DNA of 46,284 bases from Oscillospiraceae bacterium. GTDB lineage: Bacteria; Bacillota; Clostridia; Oscillospirales; CAG-272. Below the pieces are notes generated by a model. The model made no database searches. It saw only the letters and a list, made by a program, of their open reading frames with translations, and was not told where the DNA came from. The stretch spans positions 1 to 46,284 of the forward strand of contig SVTO01000018.1 of assembly GCA_015063745.1 (NCBI GenBank), in the 5' to 3' direction. Both the position numbers and the translations under genes were made by a program. Within the stretch, counting starts at the first letter, position 1. The number at the start of each line of letters is the position of its first letter. Of this stretch, positions 34,142 to 43,129 are shown one piece after another.

Positions 34142-36409
34142 TTATTCCTTATCGTCTGCGGGTTCTTCGGCTGCTTCTGCCTTATAACCGCATTCCGCAT
34201 TTCTGCATACATTCAGGTTCTTGCCCTTCTTGCGCAGCAGCATATCGCCGCACTGAGGGCATTTTTCGTTGGTGGGCATATCCCAGGAGGAGAATTTACA
34301 GTTGGGGTAGTTTTCGCAGCTGTAGAACATGGTTCTGTTCTTACCGTACTTGGTCAGCAGCTCGCCCCCGCAGTCGGGGCATTTTACACCCAGGGACTTT
34401 ACCTTCTGTTTGGTGAACTTACATTCGGGATACTTCACGCAGGCATAGAAGCTGCCGTAGCGTCCCGTACGCAGGATCATATCGCTGCCGCAGAGTTCGC
34501 ATTTCATGGGTGCGATTTCCGGTACCTTTTCCACCAGCACTTCACCGCTCTTGGTCAGGGGCTTGGTGTTCTTGCAGGCAGGATAGTTGGGGCAGGCTGC
34601 GAATTTACCGAATCGGCCGTTCTTGACAACCATCTTGGCGCCGCAGTGCTCACATTCGATATCCGTTACTTCTTCGGGAATTTCGATGTCTTCCTTGGAC
34701 ACGTTTTCCATGGCGGCGTCCAGTTCCTTCTTGAATACGGCATAAAAGTCCTGCAGCAGATTCAGCATGGTTTTGGAGCCGTTTTCCACATCGTCCAGCT
34801 CATCTTCCATGGATGCGGTGAACTGGTAGTCAACGATATCCGGGAACTGTTCGCACATGATCCGGGTGATGACTTCTCCGAGCGGGGTGGGGACAAGGGA
34901 TTTACCGTCACGCTTTACGTAACCGCGGGAGATGATCAGGGTGATGATGGGGGTATAGGTACTGGGTCGACCGATGCCCTTTTCTTCTAAGAATTTAATC
35001 AGGGAAGCTTCATTGTATCTTGCCGGAGGTTCGGTGAAGTGCTGTTCCGGTTCGATGGACAGAGCGTTCAGGGATTCGCCTTCGTTCAGGGCAGGAATTC
35101 TGGTGCTCTTCTCTTCCTTGTCTGCTTCATCCGTGGATTCTTCGTACACGGCCATATAACCCGGGAACTTCACGGTATAGCCGCTGGAACGGAACAGATA
35201 GCCGTTATTGGTGATATCCATCTGTACGGTGGACAGCTCGGCGGATTCCATCTGGCTGGCTACAAAACGGTCCCAGATCAGCTTATACAGGCGGTACTGG
35301 TCGGAAGTCAGCATCTTCTTGATCTGTGTCGGTTCCAGGCGCATATTGGAAGGCCGGATGGCTTCGTGGGCTTCCTGTGCGTTGGCTTTGGATTTATACA
35401 CACGGGGCTTGGATGCGTAGTACTTTTCTCCGAATTTTTCGCAGATATATTCCTTTGCCGCAGCCTTGGCTTCATCGGCCACACGGAGGGAGTCGGTACG
35501 CATGTAGGTGATAAGACCCGTTACGCCGCCGAATTCGCTGCCGAGGTTGATACCTTCGTACAGCTCCTGTGCCACCTTCATGGTGCGCTGGGACTGGAAA
35601 TTCAGTTTTCTGGAGGCTTCCTGCTGGAGGGTGGATGTGATGAACGGCGGAGAAGGATTCTTGGTACGCTGTCCCTTCTTGATCTCGCTGACCACGAAAG
35701 GATTGCCTTCCACGGCCTTGACGATTTCCATAGCCATGTCGACATTGATCAGTTCCATCTTTTCCGTGTCGCCCACTTTACCCCAGAATCTGGTTTCCAG
35801 AGGCTTATCCTTAGGAGTTTCCAGCAGCGTGTCGATGGTCCAGTATTCCTTGGGCTCGAAAGCACGGATCTCGTTTTCTCTTTCTACGATAATACGGGTA
35901 GCCACGGACTGTACACGGCCGGCGGACAGACCGCTTTTTACGGTTTTCCACAGGAAGGGGCTGACCTGATAACCCACGATACGGTCAAGGATGCGGCGGG
36001 CCTGCTGGGCGTTTACCTGATCCATGTCGATCTTGCGGGGGTTCTTGATGGCCTGCTTTACCGCAGTCTTGGTTACTTCGTTGAAGGTGATTCTGTGCAC
36101 CTTTTCTTCGGGGATCGCAAGGGCGGTTACCAGGTGCCAGGAGATGGCTTCGCCTTCGCGGTCAGGGTCCGTTGCCAGGAAGACACGGTCGGCCTTCTTG
36201 ACTTCTTTTTTCAGTTCGCGGATCAGTTCGCCTCTGCCCCGGATGTTGATATAATGGGGCGCAAAATCGTTTTCTATGTCAATACCCAATGTGGATTTCG
36301 GCAGGTCGCGTACATGACCTTTGCAGGCGACTACCTTATAGCTGGATCCGAGATAGCTTTTCACGGAGTTTACCTTAAACGGAGACTCCAGGATAATCAG
36401 ATTTACCAT
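34142..36409 (-). CDS. topA: DNA topoisomerase I
   Basis: 755 residues. Toprim domain with LIILESPFK at the start and DPDREGEAISWHL (about 60-72). The catalytic Tyr lies in LITYMRTDSLRV (about 294-305). The last about 180 residues carry four Cys4 zinc ribbons (CEHCGAKM, CELCGSDM, CPDCGGEL, CPQCGDML with their paired C-x(4-6)-C halves). It relaxes negative supercoils. It starts 40 bp after dprA, the common Firmicute arrangement. Confidence 0.97.
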   Translation of the reverse strand: MVNLIILESPFKVNSVKSYLGSSYKVVACKGHVRDLPKSTLGIDIENDFAPHYINIRGRGELIRELKKEVKKADRVFLATDPDREGEAISWHLVTALAIPEEKVHRITFNEVTKTAVKQAIKNPRKIDMDQVNAQQARRILDRIVGYQVSPFLWKTVKSGLSAGRVQSVATRIIVERENEIRAFEPKEYWTIDTLLETPKDKPLETRFWGKVGDTEKMELINVDMAMEIVKAVEGNPFVVSEIKKGQRTKNPSPPFITSTLQQEASRKLNFQSQRTMKVAQELYEGINLGSEFGGVTGLITYMRTDSLRVADEAKAAAKEYICEKFGEKYYASKPRVYKSKANAQEAHEAIRPSNMRLEPTQIKKMLTSDQYRLYKLIWDRFVASQMESAELSTVQMDITNNGYLFRSSGYTVKFPGYMAVYEESTDEADKEEKSTRIPALNEGESLNALSIEPEQHFTEPPARYNEASLIKFLEEKGIGRPSTYTPIITLIISRGYVKRDGKSLVPTPLGEVITRIMCEQFPDIVDYQFTASMEDELDDVENGSKTMLNLLQDFYAVFKKELDAAMENVSKEDIEIPEEVTDIECEHCGAKMVVKNGRFGKFAACPNYPACKNTKPLTKSGEVLVEKVPEIAPMKCELCGSDMILRTGRYGSFYACVKYPECKFTKQKVKSLGVKCPDCGGELLTKYGKNRTMFYSCENYPNCKFSSWDMPTNEKCPQCGDMLLRKKGKNLNVCRNAECGYKAEAAEEPADDKE

Positions 36410-36449
36410 TCAGTATCTATTCCTCGTCTTTCTATGGGCAGAACAGGGG

Positions 36450-37940
36450 TCATTCCTCTGTTTCGTCATCATCAATCAGTTTTGTCGGATGGCTGTCCGA
36501 AATGCGGACGTAATATCCTCCCTGGGAGGCTTCCACCAATCCGGCGATCTGCAGCATGGTCATGGCACAGAGGACCTTTTCTATATTCAGATCCTCTCCG
36601 CAGATCTCATCCGGCAGCATCGGAACATCCGGTTTCATATTATTATATACCTTTAATTCCGTTTCATCAAGCATATCCATATCAATTTTTATGGCCGGAT
36701 AGGAATTTTTTTTCGATTTATTATCATTTTTCCCTTTTTCTTCCGATTTTGTTCCCTCGGAAGCGACAGACTTATCCTTTTTGAATGGATTCTTGAAGAG
36801 ATTTTTATTCTGTTTATCTGTATCCGCTTTTTGGGCGGTCTTATTTTCGGGTTCGGGATTTGTGTTATTTACGGCGGGAGATGTTTCGGTTTTGGTCGGT
36901 TTTGCGGTACCGCCGTAACCGGTACTGCCTTCGATATTGCTCTTGCCTTTTACGCCGATGCGGTTTTCTTCCATGGCTCTCTTGGCCATTTCCATCATAT
37001 CCATTCTGGCTGCCGCTTCTTCCGCTTTCAGCAGATTCACGGTATCTTCATACATATAACCGCAGTTACGGAGAATGTCGGTGGGGCTGATGGCGGGCAG
37101 GGCTACTTCGCGGAGCAGCATATTGGCACCTTTGGAATTTTCCGCATCCACGGGGCCGGGGACTGCGTACAGGCGTTTGCCCTGATTGATCACGTATTCG
37201 GCTGTGATCAGGGCGCCGCTTTTCATGGCTGCTTCCACAACCAGTCCCGTATCGGAAAGGCCGCTGATGATGCGGTTTCTTACGGGGAAATGGTAGCCGA
37301 TGGGTTTGGTCAGAGGCGGGTATTCACTCATGATACATCCGCCGCAGGCAAGGATTTTATCGTACAGGAACCGGTGTTCCTTGGGATAGATTACATCCAC
37401 GCCGGAGCCGAGCACAGCAACAGTCAGTGCGCCTGCGTCGATGGCACCGGACATGGCCATACTGTCGATTCCAAGTGCCATGCCGCTGACGATTACTGCG
37501 CCGCCGGCACCGAGGGAATATCCCATGGAATAGGCCATTTTGCGTCCGTAGGCAGTCATGGTTCTGGTACCTACTACCGCTACGGTCAGTCTTTTTGTGA
37601 ATTCCGGCAATTTCCCGCGAATGTACAGCACGATCGGCGGATCGGGCAGGGAACGCAGGGATACCGGGTAGTCTTCGTCGTTATAATACAGGATCCGGAT
37701 TTTATTCTTTTCGCATTTCCGGTAGATTTCGTTTGCTTCCTTGAGTTCGCGGGAACGGATCAGTTTCTGGATTGTGCGTTTTTCCTCTTCGTTCCAGTCT
37801 TCAAGGTCTTCCATACGGATGGAATGGTATACGTTTCTTGCATCACCGTAGATATGTATGAGGCGTGCGGCAATTCTGCTGCCGGCTTTCAGGGTTTCGG
37901 CCAGCCAGATCCAGTAGATTCCTTCTTCTCTGCCGATCAT
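36450..37940 (-). CDS. dprA: DNA-processing protein DprA (Smf)
   Basis: 496 residues, longer than the usual about 290-370. The Rossmann DprA core is complete: VAVVGTRTMTAYG (about 117-129), VSGMALGIDSMAMSGAIDAG, SEYPPL, FPVRNRIISGLSDTGLVVEA, SGALITAEYVINQGK. Between the core and a C-terminal winged-helix DprA domain (LDETELKVYNNM to the end) lies a linker of about 120 residues rich in Lys, Asn, Thr and Glu. DprA loads RecA on incoming single-stranded DNA during transformation. The gene sits 12 bp after the trmH-type gene and before topA. Confidence 0.95.
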   Translation of the reverse strand: MIGREEGIYWIWLAETLKAGSRIAARLIHIYGDARNVYHSIRMEDLEDWNEEEKRTIQKLIRSRELKEANEIYRKCEKNKIRILYYNDEDYPVSLRSLPDPPIVLYIRGKLPEFTKRLTVAVVGTRTMTAYGRKMAYSMGYSLGAGGAVIVSGMALGIDSMAMSGAIDAGALTVAVLGSGVDVIYPKEHRFLYDKILACGGCIMSEYPPLTKPIGYHFPVRNRIISGLSDTGLVVEAAMKSGALITAEYVINQGKRLYAVPGPVDAENSKGANMLLREVALPAISPTDILRNCGYMYEDTVNLLKAEEAAARMDMMEMAKRAMEENRIGVKGKSNIEGSTGYGGTAKPTKTETSPAVNNTNPEPENKTAQKADTDKQNKNLFKNPFKKDKSVASEGTKSEEKGKNDNKSKKNSYPAIKIDMDMLDETELKVYNNMKPDVPMLPDEICGEDLNIEKVLCAMTMLQIAGLVEASQGGYYVRISDSHPTKLIDDDETEE

Positions 37941-37952
37941 GATATTCCCTCC

Positions 37953-38777
37953 TTAACGATCTCGGTAATATTCCCACAGCAGCACGGATGCCGCGATGGA
38001 TGCGTTCAGGCTTTCGGTGGTTTCGCTCATGGGGATGCGGATGGTTTCATCACACACATCCAATACTTCGTGACGGATTCCGTGGCCTTCGTTGCCTATG
38101 ATGATCACATCGTTCTGTCTGAGGGCGGCTTTGCCCAGATCCAATGTGTTCTCACCAAGGGCTGCACCAAGTACTCTATGGCCGTTTTCCCTGAGTTGTG
38201 CGATGATTTCCGTCGGGGTATGCGTTGTGTACACGGGACAGCGGAAGACGGCGCCCATGGAGGCTCGTACGGTTTTCGGGGAGGTTACGTCGGCGCAGTC
38301 GGCAAGGATTACGGCATCCACACCGAATGCGGCGGCGGAACGGAGGATTGTGCCCACGTTGCCGGGATCCTGGATGGTATCAAGGAGGAGGTAGCGGGCG
38401 TTTTTCTCCCATTCGGACGGGCAGGACAATGTGCGGGGCAGTACGGCTATGATACCCTGTGGGGATTTTTCGGTACTGATTTTGGCAAAGGCTTCCGCAG
38501 AGGTCAGGATATATTCGATCTCCGGGCAACTTTCGTATGCGGTATGCAGGAGGGTTTCCACAGCCGGATTCTCCAGCGCATCTTCGCATACGACCAATGT
38601 TTTCACGGTGGAATAACGGAGTGCCTCTTCGGCAAGCTTGATCCCTTCCGCGATATACAGGGCGTATTCTTCCCTGTACTTCGTGTCCTGCAGCTTAGAA
38701 AGGGTGGTGATGGTGGCGCCGGTTCTGGCTTTGATGTACTCTGCGCCGAATTTTTTCAGAAAAATTTCCTTCTGCAA
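37953..38777 (-). CDS. TrmH/SpoU family RNA 2'-O-methyltransferase
   Basis: 274 residues from TTG 38777, chosen because GGAGG lies 8 bp before it. The longer open frame runs back into the rplT terminator. The N-terminal SpoU substrate-binding domain (KYREEYALYIAEGIKLAEEAL) is followed by the SPOUT knot with motifs DTIQDPGNVGTILRSAAAFG, IIIGNEGHGI and IPMSETTESLNASIAASVLL. It methylates a ribose in rRNA or tRNA using S-adenosylmethionine. The exact target is not fixed by sequence. Confidence 0.92.
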   Translation of the reverse strand: MQKEIFLKKFGAEYIKARTGATITTLSKLQDTKYREEYALYIAEGIKLAEEALRYSTVKTLVVCEDALENPAVETLLHTAYESCPEIEYILTSAEAFAKISTEKSPQGIIAVLPRTLSCPSEWEKNARYLLLDTIQDPGNVGTILRSAAAFGVDAVILADCADVTSPKTVRASMGAVFRCPVYTTHTPTEIIAQLRENGHRVLGAALGENTLDLGKAALRQNDVIIIGNEGHGIRHEVLDVCDETIRIPMSETTESLNASIAASVLLWEYYRDR

Positions 38778-38841
38778 GCCCGTTTCCTCCGTATTTCCGT
38801 GGTTTTTTGTGGTTTTCTGTGCGAGAGGTAGAATACAAAGA

Positions 38842-38871
38842 ATGGGTGTCACATTCAGCTGCAACACCCAT
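38842..38871 (-). terminator. Terminator of the infC-rpmI-rplT operon
   Basis: 8-bp stem ATGGGTGT (38842-38849) with ACACCCAT (38864-38871), followed on the minus strand by TCTTTGTATT, about 15 bp after the rplT stop. Confidence 0.75.
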
Positions 38872-38885
38872 TTTTAGCTTGTCGA

Positions 38886-39239
38886 TTAAAGAGCAGCCTT
38901 TGCCTTTTCTACCAGTTCTGCAAACGCTTCCTTATCAGCAACAGCGATTTCTGCAAGCATCTTTCTGTTCAGGTCAATACCAGCCTTCTTCAGACCGTTC
39001 ATCAGCTTGGAATAGTTGATGCCGTTAACCTTTGCCTGTGCGGAAATACGAGCAATCCACAGAGCACGGAATTCTCTCTTCTTCTGCTTACGGCCGATGT
39101 ATGCATAGTTACCGCTCTTCATTACGGCCTGCTTAGCCATCTTGAAGTGCTTGCTCTTGGAGCCCCAATAACCCTTGGCAGCCTTTAATACTTTATTTCT
39201 TCTCTTGCGCGTCATCATTGCGCCCTTAACTCTTGCCAT
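38886..39239 (-). CDS. rplT: 50S ribosomal protein bL20
   Basis: 117 residues, standard length, starting [20 protein letters not shown] and containing the bL20 block [20 protein letters not shown]. bL20 is needed early in large-subunit assembly and is the known autogenous repressor of this operon in Bacillus. Here a matching leader attenuator lies upstream of infC. It follows rpmI by 38 bp. Confidence 0.97.
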   Translation of the reverse strand: MARVKGAMMTRKRRNKVLKAAKGYWGSKSKHFKMAKQAVMKSGNYAYIGRKQKKREFRALWIARISAQAKVNGINYSKLMNGLKKAGIDLNRKMLAEIAVADKEAFAELVEKAKAAL

Positions 39240-39277
39240 TTTTACTTATCCTTTCTATCGTTTCGTCGTGTTGTAAC

Positions 39278-39475
39278 TCAGTCCTGACCGATCAGTCTCT
39301 TAACGTTAGCGGTCATTGCCGGGCTGAGGATCTGGCTGCTGCGCAGATGTCTCTTTCTCTTCTGTGTCTTCTGGCCCAGGTTGTGACGATGATCGGAATG
39401 ATAAACCTTTACTTTACCGGTACCGGTAACAGCAAATCTTTTGGCAGATGCCTTGTGTGTCTTGATCTTTCCCAT
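39278..39475 (-). CDS. rpmI: 50S ribosomal protein bL35
   Basis: 65 residues with the bL35 start MGKIKTHKASAKRFAVTGTG and the block HNLGQKTQKRKRHLR. A 108-bp gap separates it from infC and contains only a short hairpin (AATACC-GAAA-GGTATC). It is followed by rplT. Standard infC-rpmI-rplT order. Confidence 0.96.
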   Translation of the reverse strand: MGKIKTHKASAKRFAVTGTGKVKVYHSDHRHNLGQKTQKRKRHLRSSQILSPAMTANVKRLIGQD

Positions 39476-39583
39476 TTTTTCTTATCCTTTCGATTTGGAG
39501 TATATGATCTTGCCGGGTTTACTGAAATAATGATACCTTTCGGTATTCCCCGAACGTTTTTGATTTGGTCTGCACGAAACCGC

Positions 39584-40114
39584 TTACTTTGCCTGGTTCT
39601 TTTCGCTTACGGGAGCGAGGAACATGGTCAGCTGTCTGCCTTCCAGTACAGGCTTCTTGTCTACGGCGCCGACTTCAGAACAAGCTTCTGCGAACTTATC
39701 CAGCATTTCTTTACCCAGTTCCTGATGCTGAATTTCGCGGCCCTTGAACTTGAGCTTTACCCGCACCTTGTTGCCGTCCTGCAGGAACTTGATGGCGTGG
39801 GAGGCTTTGGTTTCAAAATCGTGGGTATCGATACGGCAGGAAAGCTGAACTTCCTTGATCTCGATAACCTGCTGCTTCTTTCTGGCTTCCTTCTCTCTCT
39901 TATCCTGCTCGTAACGATATTTACCGTAGTCCATTGCACGACATACCGGAGGAGTGGCGGTGGGAGCAATCATTACCAAATCCAGTCCCTTGTCATAGGC
40001 GTAGGCCTTCGCATCATTCAAATTCATGATCCCAAGCTGACCGTTGTTTTCGTCCAGCATGCGGACTTCTTTTGCTCTGATGTCGTCGTTGATGTACAGT
40101 TCTTTTGCGCTAAT
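39584..40114 (-). CDS. infC: Translation initiation factor IF-3, AUU start
   Basis: 176 residues from ATT 40114. The first ATG in frame, 40060, would remove the conserved opening (INDDIRAKEVR before MLDENNGQLG). Upstream the frame is closed by TAA, and the only sensible start with a ribosome site (GGAGG, 9 bp before) is the ATT. AUU starts are known for infC and let IF-3 repress its own translation. The C-terminal domain (VKLKFKGREIQHQELG) is intact. IF-3 keeps subunits apart and checks start codons. First gene of infC-rpmI-rplT. Confidence 0.94.
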   Translation of the reverse strand: MSAKELYINDDIRAKEVRMLDENNGQLGIMNLNDAKAYAYDKGLDLVMIAPTATPPVCRAMDYGKYRYEQDKREKEARKKQQVIEIKEVQLSCRIDTHDFETKASHAIKFLQDGNKVRVKLKFKGREIQHQELGKEMLDKFAEACSEVGAVDKKPVLEGRQLTMFLAPVSEKNQAK

Positions 40115-40260
40115 AGTTAAGCACCTCCATTACCAAAAACAAAAAACGCGCCGGGAACATATCCCCGCACGAAAACAAACCGATAAACGGTTGGCTTTAT
40201 GAACCGGACAACTTAATTATCGTACGGTGAGAACGGAGAATGTTCTGCTTATTACTAACA
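40115..40260 (-). ncRNA. infC leader, L20-type regulatory leader
   Basis: About 145-nt leader from the promoter to the ATT start. It contains AACCG/CGGTT pairing around 40178-40192 and then a GC-rich hairpin followed by T6. In Bacillus the L20 protein binds the leader and favours early termination; the layout here is the same. The L20 contact bases were not checked one by one. Confidence 0.7.
40137..40171 (-). terminator. Attenuator terminator in the infC leader
   Basis: Minus strand: CGTGC and GGG pair with CCC and GCGCG (one bulge, 40147-40171), followed by TTTTTTG and five more T. It lies about 35 bp before the infC ribosome site. Confidence 0.8.
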
Positions 40261-40266
40261 GATGAT

Positions 40267-40295
40267 ATTATACACCATTTCCTTTTATTTGTCAA
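40267..40295 (-). promoter_or_regulatory. Sigma-A promoter of infC-rpmI-rplT
   Basis: Minus strand: TTGACA (40290-40295), 17 bp, TATAAT (40267-40272), exact consensus. The stretch 40296-40503 upstream holds only a perfect inverted repeat CGGGATATG/CATATCCCG (40448-40474), which has no T-run and may mark the end of the P-II-like transcript. Confidence 0.88.
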
Positions 40296-40503
40296 TAGTG
40301 TTTTGAATATTTTCCGAAATCTTTTTGCAGTATTTTTCCGGAACAGTATATGCCCGGATTTGCAATTTATTCTAATCATAATTCCGGCGGTTTTGTCGCA
40401 TGATATAGCCAGAACGTTCGATCATATAGATTATCCGGACCGGGTGACGGGATATGCGGTGCACACATATCCCGTACATACTTCCCTTCCGGTTCGTTTT
40501 TGT

Positions 40504-41184
40504 TTATACTTCGTCCACGTCGAAGAGCTTGAAGCCTGCGGTGGCTGCTACCGGCATGGAGAATACCAGCGCGTGCGCCTCGGTATTTACACCGGCTTTT
40601 TCCATGATGGACTTCATGATCTCTTTCTTTTTATCCACGGTGGAAACGATGAACACAAGCTCCTTTTCGGCTGCCAGGGACACACCGAAGAACTTTTCCG
40701 TTCCTGCTGCCGTTCCCTTGGCGTGGACTACGGTACCACCGCCTGCGCCGCCTGCACGGGCTGCATCCATGACGGTTTCCGTATAACCGGCCTGTGCGAT
40801 CGCTATAATCAATTCATAGTTGGACTGCATGAGTTCTCCCTCCACATCTTTTTCGTCGGTTCCGTTCAGAAAATACTGGTATGCCTTTGCACCGCCTATA
40901 CTGGATAGGGGCACTGCCACCGAAACGCCTCTGTCGGGCAGGTCGATGCGCAGTTCGATGGACATACGCTTATAGAGGTGTTCTGTACGGTTTCCGGGGA
41001 CGATGGCAAATATTACGGATTTTCCCGTTTCTTCCAGACCGAGACGGGAGAGTGTGCTGCGGCGGGTTGTGCCTTCCGCAACGGCGGAATATACCGTCTG
41101 CACGTTATGTCTGGCAAAAAACTGGATGAATTCTTCGCTTTCGTCGCGCCGCGCGATGGTTACTAACAAATGTATGTTTTTCAT
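40504..41184 (-). CDS. P-II-like protein with two P-II-type domains
   Basis: 226 residues from ATG 41184; another ATG 9 bp upstream is too near the AAGG ribosome site. Two successive ferredoxin-like units appear: residues about 1-95 (NIHLLVTIARRDESEEFIQF) and about 115-220, the latter with the P-II-type GGTVVHAKGTAAGTEKFFGV and EKELVFIVSTVDKK. P-II proteins sense ATP/ADP and 2-oxoglutarate or other effectors and bind membrane partners. It follows a DUF1538 membrane protein by about 100 bp; such pairs recur in Clostridia as far as I recall. Nitrogen regulation proper is not implied. Confidence 0.75.
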   Translation of the reverse strand: MKNIHLLVTIARRDESEEFIQFFARHNVQTVYSAVAEGTTRRSTLSRLGLEETGKSVIFAIVPGNRTEHLYKRMSIELRIDLPDRGVSVAVPLSSIGGAKAYQYFLNGTDEKDVEGELMQSNYELIIAIAQAGYTETVMDAARAGGAGGGTVVHAKGTAAGTEKFFGVSLAAEKELVFIVSTVDKKKEIMKSIMEKAGVNTEAHALVFSMPVAATAGFKLFDVDEV

Positions 41185-41201
41185 AGACTGCATCCTTATG
41201 G

Positions 41202-41261
41202 AATCTGCCGCAGACAGGACGGAGAAGTTTTCCGCATTTCCCTGTCTGCATCCGGCAGATT
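41202..41261. repeat. Long hairpin between the DUF1538 and P-II-like genes
   Basis: AATCTGCCG (41202-41210) and CAGACAGG pair with CCTGTCTG (41241-41248) and GGCAGATT (41254-41261), a 16-17 bp stem with a small bulge and a 22-nt loop. It fills most of the gap between the two cistrons. There is no T-run, so processing or mRNA stability control is more likely than termination. Confidence 0.75.
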
Positions 41262-41288
41262 GAATTTCGATACTGTAATAGGGGGCAA

Positions 41289-42809
41289 TTATACAAGCAG
41301 GTCGATAATTTCGTCGTCGCTGTAGATAACGGGTTCCTTCTTTTCCTGCTTGAGCAGACGGATCTTATACACAAGGCCCAGAATCTGGATCGCGATCAGG
41401 GGGGTCATGGCGACCATGGCCACAACACCAAAAGCATCCGTGGCGATATTGCCGCCCGCGGCTTCACACACGCCCATGGTAAACGGCAGAAGGAAGGTAG
41501 CTGTCATGGTACCGGATGCCACTCCGCCGGAGTCGAATGCGATGGAGGTGAAGATGGGCGGGACAAACAGGGTCAGGGTCAGTGCGATTGTATAGCCGGG
41601 GATGAGGAACCAGAAGATGGAGATACCGGTGATGGCACGGATCATACCGATTCCAACGGATGCCGCGACACCGAATCCCATGGCCATGACAAGTGCTTTG
41701 GCGGGAATTGCGCCTGCTGTGATATCTTCCACCTGTTTCTTCAGGATATGCACAGCCGGTTCTGCGGCTACGATGAAATAACCGATGATCATACCGATGG
41801 GAACTACGATCCAGTTCATTTTGAATCCGCCCATTGCGGCACCGATTGCTTTACCGGCCGGCATGAAGCCTACGTTTGCGCCGGTGAGGAAAAGTACCAG
41901 GCCGATATATGTGAAAACTACTCCGACCAGAATACGGACGAGTGTATCTTTCGCTATCCGGACGTGGAACAGCTGATATACAAAGAAGAAAATGATAATA
42001 GGCAGGAGTGCCATGGAGACTTCCTTGATGAAATGCGGGAAATTTTCTAAGAACAGCCGGAGCATTTCTCTGGAATCGGTGGGCACGGGATATGTACCGG
42101 AAGTATATACGGTATCACCTGTGGGATACAGAATACCGAGGAGCAGGACCGCCAGAATGGGACCTACGGAGCACAGTGCCACCAGACCGAAGCTGTCGCC
42201 GGATGCTTCCTTGTCGGAACGGATGGAGGCAACACCGATACCGAGAGCCATAATAAAAGGTACGGTCATAGGTCCTGTTGTTACTCCGCCGGAGTCGAAT
42301 GCCACTGCCTGGAAGGAAGGATCCACGACAAAGGCGAGTGCAAACACGATGAGGTAAAAAATCCACAGCAGGTAACGCAGCTGGATACGGAAAAGGATAC
42401 GGAGCATGGCAATCACAAGGAATGCGCCGACGCCAGCTGCAACGGACCAAACCAAGACAAGGTTGGGGATATTGGGCACCTGTTCTGCCAGTACCTGCAG
42501 GTCGGGTTCGGAGATGGTAATCATCATACCGACGAACAGGGAGATGAATATGATACTGACAATTTTTCTGGATTTTGTCATCTGTGCGCCGACGTATTCA
42601 CCCATGGGAGTCATAGCCATTTCGGTACCGAGGGTAAAGAGTCCCATTCCGACAACCAGCATTACGGCGCCCATTGCGAATGTCATGAGCATATCACCGG
42701 AGATGGGAGTCAGGGTAAAGCACAGAAGCAATACAATCAGAGCCACAGGCAGCACGGAAGAAAAAGATTCGTGGATCTTTTCTGCAAGAAGTGACTTATG
42801 ATTATGCAA
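41289..42809 (-). CDS. DUF1538 family integral membrane protein
   Basis: 506 residues if TTG 42809 is used (AAAGGAG lies 10 bp before it); the frame extends 26 codons more without a ribosome site. About 12-14 membrane segments. Two homologous halves each carry the motif FDSGGV-x2-G-x-MT followed by a membrane helix, at about residues 193 and 433, and a first-half block LGTEMAMTPMGEYVG. This duplicated architecture is typical of DUF1538. The function is not established; transport of a small solute with the P-II-like partner as a gate is an inference. It has its own promoter. Confidence 0.8.
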   Translation of the reverse strand: MHNHKSLLAEKIHESFSSVLPVALIVLLLCFTLTPISGDMLMTFAMGAVMLVVGMGLFTLGTEMAMTPMGEYVGAQMTKSRKIVSIIFISLFVGMMITISEPDLQVLAEQVPNIPNLVLVWSVAAGVGAFLVIAMLRILFRIQLRYLLWIFYLIVFALAFVVDPSFQAVAFDSGGVTTGPMTVPFIMALGIGVASIRSDKEASGDSFGLVALCSVGPILAVLLLGILYPTGDTVYTSGTYPVPTDSREMLRLFLENFPHFIKEVSMALLPIIIFFFVYQLFHVRIAKDTLVRILVGVVFTYIGLVLFLTGANVGFMPAGKAIGAAMGGFKMNWIVVPIGMIIGYFIVAAEPAVHILKKQVEDITAGAIPAKALVMAMGFGVAASVGIGMIRAITGISIFWFLIPGYTIALTLTLFVPPIFTSIAFDSGGVASGTMTATFLLPFTMGVCEAAGGNIATDAFGVVAMVAMTPLIAIQILGLVYKIRLLKQEKKEPVIYSDDEIIDLLV

Positions 42810-42886
42810 GGGGGGGCTTCTCCTTTCATTGGGGTATAGAAAAAATCTTCCCGACAACAAAAAGTCCACCTTCTTCGGGTGTGACA

Positions 42887-42916
42887 ATTTCTTTGGGATT
42901 TATTTCTTTGGGATTT
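42887..42916. repeat. 15-bp tandem repeat in the DUF1538 leader
   Basis: ATTTCTTTGGGATTT occurs twice head to tail (42887-42901, 42902-42916), in the untranslated leader between promoter and gene. Possibly a slippage duplication or a pair of binding sites. Confidence 0.7.
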
Positions 42917-42942
42917 ATATAATTATATTTTTCAGTATATAT

Positions 42943-42971
42943 ATTATAACATGTAGTGTTTGAAATTACAA
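42943..42971 (-). promoter_or_regulatory. Promoter of the DUF1538 - P-II-like operon
   Basis: Minus strand TTGTAA (42966-42971), 17 bp, TATAAT (42943-42948). The leader is about 130 nt. Confidence 0.75.
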
Positions 42972-43068
42972 TAAAATTCTGTGAACTCTTCCTATCAGTA
43001 TTGTTAGAATTATTGCGGTAACGAATGGCGGCGGTTTGGAAGATTTTTGCAAAAGTTGGGGTTTTGTA

Positions 43069-43097
43069 TTGACAGGAGAGGATTTTGGTTGTATAAT
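43069..43097 (+). promoter_or_regulatory. Promoter of the tRNA-Pro region
   Basis: TTGACA (43069-43074), 17 bp, TATAAT (43092-43097), exact consensus, about 33 bp before the broken tRNA-Pro gene. It probably still serves the intact tRNA-Pro 200 bp further on. Confidence 0.88.
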
Positions 43098-43129
43098 TAG
43101 GTAGATATGTGGGGCAATTGAATATGTTT

